Positions 59,263 to 64,000 of a DNA stretch of 64,000 nt are shown piece by piece. Under the pieces are notes generated by a model. The model did not search any database. It saw nothing but the letters and a program-made list of their open reading frames with translations, and was not told the DNA's origin. The position numbers were made by a program, and so were the translations under genes. The stretch lies in assembly GCF_040545875.1 (NCBI RefSeq), contig NZ_JBEPMR010000016.1; one strand, written 5' to 3'. The stretch's first letter is position 1; every line of letters starts with the position of its first letter. The stretch comes from Faecalicatena_A orotica (GTDB lineage Bacteria; Bacillota; Clostridia; Lachnospirales; Lachnospiraceae).

Positions 59263-59929
59263 TGCAGGGGTTCCCTCCCAGGACACGCTCAATCTGAACA
59301 TCCGTTACAGACAGTCCTGTCCGTCTTCGTACCTGCTCCATGATCTCGTCAATGCACCGTATGACACCCAGTTCCAGGCTGCGGCATGTGCCTGCATTGG
59401 GAACAGCGTTATCCAGCCGCATCAGATCCACCGTCCATCCCCCTACATCGATCAAAAGCACAGAAGGCTCTCCATTTATAAACTCCGGGTACAATGCCAG
59501 GGCAGAATATCCCTGAGGGAACAGTTTTACATCTTCTATCTGAATTTCATAACCTTCATTTTCATAGCGGAAACGGAGTGGCTGTTCTTTGCGGAACAGA
59601 TATTCCCGGAACGGCTGTTTCTCCCTGCCGAAGCTGGCAAGCGGAAGACCGGCTGCGAGGACAACTCTGGTCTTCTTTTCTGTTTTCCGGTACCGGATTT
59701 CCTGTGCGATTGCTGCCATAGTCAACAGGTAATAATTGTCATTGGCGGTCTTATCCTTCATTAGCGTCTGCCGTCCCGTGCCGCAGACATAATATGTTCC
59801 CTGAAACTGCAAGACATTCTGCATCGTATACGGCTCATAATCATAAGCGGTAAGCCCTGTTGGGAAACACACGTGGGAGCTCTTCATAGCATAATATCCA
59901 TGATCTATTCCAATAATAATTGTTATCAC
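59225..59929 (-). pseudogene. ParM/actin-like protein, C-terminally truncated
   Basis: 234 residues with a probable GTG start at 59929 behind AGAAAGGAT. The actin-like ATPase fold is visible: IIIGIDHGYYAMKSS (phosphate 1), VVLAAGLPLASFG and VLLIDVGGWTVDLMRL (phosphate 2). The second domain breaks off after VTDVQIERVLGG, and the end is out-of-frame pilin sequence. Intact ParM-like proteins are about 320 residues. Probably a relic of a plasmid or mobile-element partition gene. Confidence 0.65.
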
Positions 59930-60077
59930 ATCCTTTCTGTCATTTTGGGTTTGGAAAAATTTTCCCTCCTCTCAAAGCACTCCCCAGTTCCTATTGCCTT
60001 TTAGTAAATTTCGTGCTGGGGGAGGCCTCTTTCTTTTTTCCCAGTTGGTAGGGTCTTGTAAGTGCTGGTTCGATGCA

Positions 60078-60320
60078 TTATGAACCTGGAACGGGTAAAT
60101 AGTGGAGAAACTCCCCACATCTCTCTGCATGTTTCTTGATTTGAATACTTCCATGTTTATTCAGCATCAACATGTTTTGGTATTCCACCTCTGTCAGGAA
60201 CCGTCTATGGTACTCACCTTTTCTTCCCAGAGCAGGCTGATCCTCTATAATTAAGAAACTCGACCATATGAGCTGTGTCTTCCCGAAACCGTTTTTGACA
60301 GAGTATTCCATCTCCTTCAA
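60078..60320 (-). CDS. 80-residue protein of unknown function
   Basis: TTG start at 60320 behind GGAGGTGATAAA, a near-ideal site; an ATG six bases on is also possible. The protein includes YSVKNGFGKTQLIWSSFLII, EYHRRFLTEVEYQNMLML and ends YLPVPGS. Soluble and basic, no family recognised. It is upstream of the ParM remnant. Confidence 0.45.
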   Translation of the reverse strand: MKEMEYSVKNGFGKTQLIWSSFLIIEDQPALGRKGEYHRRFLTEVEYQNMLMLNKHGSIQIKKHAERCGEFLHYLPVPGS

Positions 60321-60351
60321 ATTTATCACCTCCTCCCGAATCCCCAACAAA

Positions 60352-60395
60352 AAACAGGCATCACACTTGGTTTCTAACCATGTGCCTGCCTGTTT
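60352..60395 (-). terminator. Probable terminator of the 134-residue gene
   Basis: AAACAGGCA (60352-60360) and TGCCTGTTT (60387-60395) with additional inner pairing (GGTT/AACC) form a hairpin 16 bases past the stop at 60411; a T-rich run follows on the minus strand (TTTTGTTGGGG). Confidence 0.6.
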
Positions 60396-60410
60396 CACTA
60401 CTTACATTTA

Positions 60411-60815
60411 TCAGTCTTCAGAGTTTTCTTCCTCGTATTCCAATCCATTTTCTTCACAGATTTTTTCCACATAATGTGCCAGCCAATCCTGCAGTTCCTC
60501 CGTTGGCGCATTGTTACAGAAATCATGAAGCCACATATCATGCAGCCTGTACCCGGGATCTTGATCAGGGCTTTTCAGTTCATCAGGATAATCGTCATTG
60601 ATGAGTTGTATCAGTGCATTAAATTGATCTTTGAACTGGCCTACATATTTATTCCAGATTTCCAGGTTGTAATAAGTAAAGCCCAGGAAGTCCGTCAGAT
60701 AAGTCAGTCTGTCAAAGTCCATGAAAGTCATCCTCTCATTTTCTGTTAAGATTGCTTCATCTTTATAACCACATAAATACAGAAATGCAAACCGTTCCAT
60801 ATCCACCTGCTGCAT
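60411..60815 (-). CDS. Uncharacterised acidic protein
   Basis: 134 residues, ATG behind CAGGGAGGAAAAT. Mostly helical, acidic C-terminus (EENGLEYEEENSED). Segments such as FDRLTYLTDFLGFTYYNLEI and MWLHDFCNNAPTEELQDWLA are visible; no family recognised. Divergent from the small XRE regulator at 60934, with the repeated TTATTRCGAAACATT operators between them. It may be controlled by that regulator. Confidence 0.65.
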   Translation of the reverse strand: MQQVDMERFAFLYLCGYKDEAILTENERMTFMDFDRLTYLTDFLGFTYYNLEIWNKYVGQFKDQFNALIQLINDDYPDELKSPDQDPGYRLHDMWLHDFCNNAPTEELQDWLAHYVEKICEENGLEYEEENSED

Positions 60816-60842
60816 ATTTTCCTCCCTGCTGTAAATAATTCG

Positions 60843-60857
60843 TTATTACGAAACATT
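60843..60857. promoter_or_regulatory. Operator-like repeat 1
   Basis: TTATTACGAAACATT; 54 bases from a near-identical copy at 60897-60911, between two divergent genes. Probably the binding site of the XRE protein at 60934. Confidence 0.5.
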
Positions 60858-60896
60858 ATAGAAAATAAAACCAGTAAAATCAATACTAAAGTTTCC

Positions 60897-60911
60897 TTAT
60901 TGCGAAACATT
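60897..60911. promoter_or_regulatory. Operator-like repeat 2
   Basis: TTATTGCGAAACATT; one mismatch to 60843-60857. Lies 23 bases before the XRE start. Confidence 0.5.
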
Positions 60912-60933
60912 TTTCTTATAAAGGGGTTATATT

Positions 60934-61170
60934 ATGCAGAAAATAAGACCGGACATGGATATCGGACAAAATATCCAAGCCATACGTTACCAGTGCAAAC
61001 TGACACAAGATGATGTAATCGCAAAACTGGGCGTAATGGGCATCGAGATTTCAAAAAGCACATATGCAAAGTTGGAAACAAATCGCATGAATATCAAAGT
61101 CAGCGAGCTGGTCGCTCTTTCCAAAATTTTTGATACCGACATCAATGCCTTCTTCCGTGGTCTGCTATAA
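60934..61170 (+). CDS. XRE family helix-turn-helix regulator
   Basis: 78 residues, ATG behind AAGGGGTTATATT. HTH: IQAIRYQCKLTQDDVIAKLG, VMGIEISKSTYAKLETNRMN. It is a single DNA-binding domain. Two direct repeats upstream look like its operators. Confidence 0.85.
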   Translation: MQKIRPDMDIGQNIQAIRYQCKLTQDDVIAKLGVMGIEISKSTYAKLETNRMNIKVSELVALSKIFDTDINAFFRGLL

Positions 61171-61582
61171 AAAATTTGACTCAATACTTTGACTGCAGTT
61201 GATACTTGTCTGCTTTCTCCAAGAGACTGTACATTTTATACCAGTTGGCTGCTACTATTCTTTACATTTGAATCTCTTTTGACGTAGCACTTCTATGGGT
61301 ATTAATTACATCCTCATTGCCCATACTATAAAGGATCATTTTCAAATTTATTTGTGTTCTCGGCTCTTTCACAATATTATCCCTATAACTCTTCTCCATT
61401 TATCTGTTAGGCTTGTTCACTATATCTCATATCTTCAACTCCCTTCATCCGTTATTTTTCTCCTGCTTGGCTTTTTGTCTCACTTTTACAACCGATTCTA
61501 CAATCTTTTCCGTGTAAAATCAATAGAAAAGTGCAAAAAGTGAGACAAGATTTTTTTGGAATATTGCAGGAAAGGATGGATT
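61171..61582. other. 412-base gap between two XRE genes
   Basis: AT-rich; no convincing coding frame. Contains the 13-bp inverted repeat pair 61475-61487/61536-61548 near the second XRE gene. Confidence 0.4.
61475..61548. promoter_or_regulatory. Widely spaced 13-bp inverted repeat (operator pair)
   Basis: TTGTCTCACTTTT (61475-61487) and its exact complement AAAAGTGAGACAA (61536-61548), 48 bases apart, end 35 bases before the XRE start. Likely autoregulatory sites. Confidence 0.5.
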
Positions 61583-61837
61583 ATGCCAAAACCACGTACA
61601 AAAACGGGTGAAAAGAATCTGATCAGCCAGCGTCTGATTGAGCTCCGTAGGGAGAAGGGTCTTTCCCAGAGGGATTTAGCTGAAAAACTACAGTTGGCAG
61701 GCTATGATATGGACAAAAATGTGATTACCAGAATTGAGACAAATAAAAGGTATGTTACGGATTTGGAACTGAAAGCCCTCAATGAAATTTTCGGTGTATC
61801 CTATGAATACCTGATTGATGGCAGAAATAGAGACTAA
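61583..61837 (+). CDS. XRE family helix-turn-helix regulator
   Basis: 84 residues from MPKPRTKTGEKN (ATG at 61583 behind GGAAAGGATGGATT). HTH: RLIELRREKGLSQRDLAEKL, YDMDKNVITRIETNKRYVTD. Single domain. A hairpin at 62034-62071 downstream may be its terminator. Confidence 0.85.
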   Translation: MPKPRTKTGEKNLISQRLIELRREKGLSQRDLAEKLQLAGYDMDKNVITRIETNKRYVTDLELKALNEIFGVSYEYLIDGRNRD

Positions 61838-62228
61838 GCCTTCTAACTGCCTAATCCCTGCTTCATCAATAACTTATGCTGTATCACACTATATACGTTA
61901 ATCTTTAGTAATACATTAATAGAAATTACCAAATATTCATCTGCAAAAATTAAGCACTACTAATATAGCATTAAAATCTCTGTATTTAAAAAGAAATTGA
62001 ATATTACTTTTCTACTGTATTTCTAATATTAAAGTAGCAGAAAATCCGATCACTATGGGATTCTCTGCTACGCTTGAAGACAATGTAAAGTTAACTTTAT
62101 TATTTATATTATCCTTCAAATTTCATCTTACGCTCTGTTAAGTACACTTTATCCACTAAAACTGCCTTTTTCCAAGAACGTGTGTATTTAAAATAATTCG
62201 CCAAGCTGGAATTTGTAGAATTTCTAGC
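61838..62228. other. 391-base gap, no gene seen
   Basis: AT-rich sequence between the XRE gene and the VOC gene. A hairpin (GTAGCAGA...TCTGCTAC, 62034-62071) is the only clear structure. Confidence 0.4.
62034..62071. terminator. Stem-loop, possible terminator
   Basis: GTAGCAGA (62034-62041) pairs with TCTGCTAC (62064-62071), with an inner ATCC/GGAT stem. It has no strong T run after it, so termination is only likely, not shown. Confidence 0.4.
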
Positions 62229-62639
62229 CTATGTTTCACTTGTACTTCCAATTTCAAGCAAATTCCCCTCTGGGTCAGCTATATAAAAATTGCGGATACC
62301 GAAAGGATAGGTGATGGGTTCTCCCGTAGGAAACTGCACACCCAGCTTTGACAGACGCTCATACTCCAAATCTACCTCAGCAAAATTGGATAGCCAAAGG
62401 GCGATTTCAAATGTCTGATTGATACCCTTTGGAAGTACATAGTCTTCTCCTATTGCCTTTACAAATTCTTTCCTGCTATACATAAATAAGGACAGTTCTC
62501 CACTTGCAGTTTCAAAATCCGCAAAAGGTCCACCACTCCATTGAGTTTGAAAGCCTAGTGTATCTCTATAAAATCGAACCATATTTTCTATGTCACCGAC
62601 CAGCAGACTCACACCGATACGTACATCTTTACCGTTCAT
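62229..62639 (-). CDS. VOC family (glyoxalase/bleomycin-resistance fold) protein
   Basis: 136 residues from MNGKDVRIGVSLLVGDIENM (ATG at 62639 behind GAGGAGGTATTGATA). Paired beta-alpha-beta-beta-beta units: MVRFYRDTLGFQTQWSGGPF and FYIADPEGNLLEIGST with the metal-ligand Glu. Substrate unknown. Cotranscription with the AraC gene is possible (about 75-base gap). Confidence 0.88.
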   Translation of the reverse strand: MNGKDVRIGVSLLVGDIENMVRFYRDTLGFQTQWSGGPFADFETASGELSLFMYSRKEFVKAIGEDYVLPKGINQTFEIALWLSNFAEVDLEYERLSKLGVQFPTGEPITYPFGIRNFYIADPEGNLLEIGSTSET

Positions 62640-62715
62640 TATCAATACCTCCTCCACAAATTCTAATTCGTCAACTTCAGATAATGCCTATTAAGTTTAC
62701 CTTTGATTTGTAAAA

Positions 62716-63627
62716 TTAACCAGTAGATTCAGATACGGGCATCCATAGCTCCATGTAGACAGCATCCGGCAAGCTGTTGTAATACATTTCAGGAGAGTAT
62801 TCATCCATAGTTAAGCCGTGCTTTTCAAGCCACAGTCTGCAGTACTTAACAGCTTTGTTGATTGCCACCGTTACAAGCTGCTCAAAATTTTCTGCTTCAA
62901 ACCCACAGACAACATACTCCCTCGCAGGAAGCTCCCATTTAACAAAATGGCTGGCTTCCGCTCCCTGTTCTACTTCTGACCCGGCAAAATAGGTGAAGTA
63001 TCCCTCCGGCACATCTCCCAGATAGGCAACACCAATCTCACGTCCACCTTTTACCCGTGGGATACCGTGTTTTTCACGGTGTAATCTTTGCCAGACCTCT
63101 CCGGGCATGTCTACGCCGGTCGCTTCACCAAGCGGTATTTGTCCGTCAATGGGGATGATTCCTGTCACACCCATAAACAAGACTGGTTGTTCCAGTGTTT
63201 TGCGGTTAAACTCCAATACAAGACCATCACTGATGAGGGGGACGCCTTCATCAATCATAACGTAGTGGAGCAGCAGATCGGGCTTATCAAACTGGTTAAG
63301 CATCACCGGATGCTCCCGATATGACTCCGGTGTCATGCCGTAGGCTTCCTTGAAAGCTCTGGTAAAGGTCTCATGGTTTTTAAAGCCACAGTCCAAAGCG
63401 ATGTCTAAAATGCGGGTTTTCTTACTTTCAAGCGACTGACAGGCGCGAGCCAAGCGGCGCAGCTTGATGTATTCCCGCACAGGCTTCCTGACAAGGCGGG
63501 AAAAGAGTCTCTGATAATAAAATAGCGACAGTGCGGCTTCGTTCGCAAGCCACTCAATTTCAAATTCTTCGCTGATATTCGTTTCAATATAATCCAGCGT
63601 TTTTTGTATTGCTTCCCATGCGTACAT
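62716..63627 (-). CDS. AraC family regulator with GyrI-like effector domain
   Basis: 303 residues from MYAWEAIQKTLDYIETN (ATG at 63627 behind AAAGGAGGTGCATATC). N-terminal AraC double helix-turn-helix: EWLANEAALSLFYYQRLFSR and ILDIALDCGFKNHETFTRAF then MTPESYREHP. The C-terminal half is a GyrI-like ligand-binding domain (GYFTYFAGSEVEQGA, VYMELWMPV), as in Rob/SoxS-like or BmrR-type effectors. Probably senses small molecules. Confidence 0.9.
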   Translation of the reverse strand: MYAWEAIQKTLDYIETNISEEFEIEWLANEAALSLFYYQRLFSRLVRKPVREYIKLRRLARACQSLESKKTRILDIALDCGFKNHETFTRAFKEAYGMTPESYREHPVMLNQFDKPDLLLHYVMIDEGVPLISDGLVLEFNRKTLEQPVLFMGVTGIIPIDGQIPLGEATGVDMPGEVWQRLHREKHGIPRVKGGREIGVAYLGDVPEGYFTYFAGSEVEQGAEASHFVKWELPAREYVVCGFEAENFEQLVTVAINKAVKYCRLWLEKHGLTMDEYSPEMYYNSLPDAVYMELWMPVSESTG

Positions 63628-63817
63628 GATATGCACCTCCTTTATTGACATCATATCACGAGAAGAAGCATCTTCGCTTGACCTGCTCTGCCCTTTATGA
63701 ATTTGTTCATCTTACCCATCAAAGCTAATATAAATAATCTACAACCACTCCTTTTTTTGCATAATTGTCTTTTCATACTAATTTCGATTTATCGAACAAT
63801 TGGCCCTTGCTTACCGC

Positions 63818-64000
63818 TTAAGGCAAAAGTTTTACATAGATTTCTTTTTCCGTGTCAAGCACAAAGCCGCAAGACAGCAGCAAGCCGCAGGATGCCTTGT
63901 TTTCCGGCTCCGGCTGCACCACAATTCTTTTAGCGTCAGGGTGGAAGGCAATCCTGTCTGTTAAGTCCGTCACAATCATTTTGCCAAAGCCATTGCGGAG
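63818..64000 (-). CDS. GNAT acetyltransferase, C-terminal part (runs off window end)
   Basis: 60 residues visible, stop TAA at 63818-63820; the start lies beyond 64000. IVVQPEPENKASCGLLLSCG and FVLDTEKEIYVKLLP match the end of GNAT-fold N-acetyltransferases of the aminoglycoside 6'-acetyltransferase/RimI-like kind. Type cannot be fixed from the fragment. Confidence 0.6.
   Translation of the reverse strand, partial: LRNGFGKMIVTDLTDRIAFHPDAKRIVVQPEPENKASCGLLLSCGFVLDTEKEIYVKLLP

Overview
The window looks like chromosome from a gut Lachnospiraceae-type Firmicute (Clostridia). This is inferred from the protein families present: SpaA-type pilin with class B sortase, CD1108/Maff2/PrgI/VirB4-type conjugation genes, reversed-order GH3 glucosidase, GtrA plus GT2, and a MerR/flavodoxin set. 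Strong GGAGG ribosome sites and moderate GC fit the same assignment. No rRNA, tRNA or CRISPR array was seen. Almost every gene is on the minus strand.

Layout. 1-10.4 kb: an operon of tiny hydrophobic peptides; a zinc alcohol dehydrogenase - membrane protein - OmpR/kinase - membrane protein operon; a divergent TetR gene; a 30-residue peptide next to a radical SAM enzyme; then a MerR/flavodoxin/cupin redox cluster with several broken genes. An 18-base motif lies upstream of three of these units and may define one TetR-controlled regulon. 10.7-15.4 kb: a Tn554/RIT-like element with three intact tyrosine recombinases and a DUF6262 (TnpC-like) gene. 15.6-25.3 kb: a DinG-like helicase, a sigma-70-like regulator with a duplicated leader, phased 11-bp repeats, a decayed signal peptidase, a Csp-like subtilase, and a DUF3795 - IbrA-like - IbrB-like three-gene module. 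25.3-31.5 kb: a hybrid kinase, an HPt protein and a REC/HD-GYP/GGDEF gene split by one in-frame TGA, divergent from a regulator with two GntR domains. 31.7-39.5 kb: the transfer module of an integrative conjugative element (CD1108-like hydrolase, DUF6674, VirB4, PrgI, DUF4313, VirB6-like, Maff2). It ends abruptly inside a chromosomal glycosyltransferase.

39.5-48.7 kb: glycosyltransferase, GtrA and two GH3 glycosidases, one with reversed domain order and membrane anchors at both ends, preceded by a LytTR two-component pair. 49-56.6 kb: small-molecule redox enzymes (alpha/beta hydrolase, ferredoxin-type aldo/keto reductase, acetyltransferase, SDR, two flavodoxin-like proteins) and an OmpR-type system. 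56.7-60 kb: a run of damaged genes (LysR with an amber codon and no C-terminus fused tail-to-tail to a truncated metK; frameshifted sortase; headless pilin; tailless ParM). 60-64 kb: two small XRE regulators with visible operators, a VOC protein, an AraC/GyrI regulator and the end of a GNAT acetyltransferase.

The most notable points are the putative tiny-peptide/radical SAM regulon, the DUF3795-IbrA-IbrB module, the recombinase trio, the two-GntR/c-di-GMP signalling island, and the number of clean deletion or nonsense lesions. Function calls rest on motifs read by eye; no database search was run.
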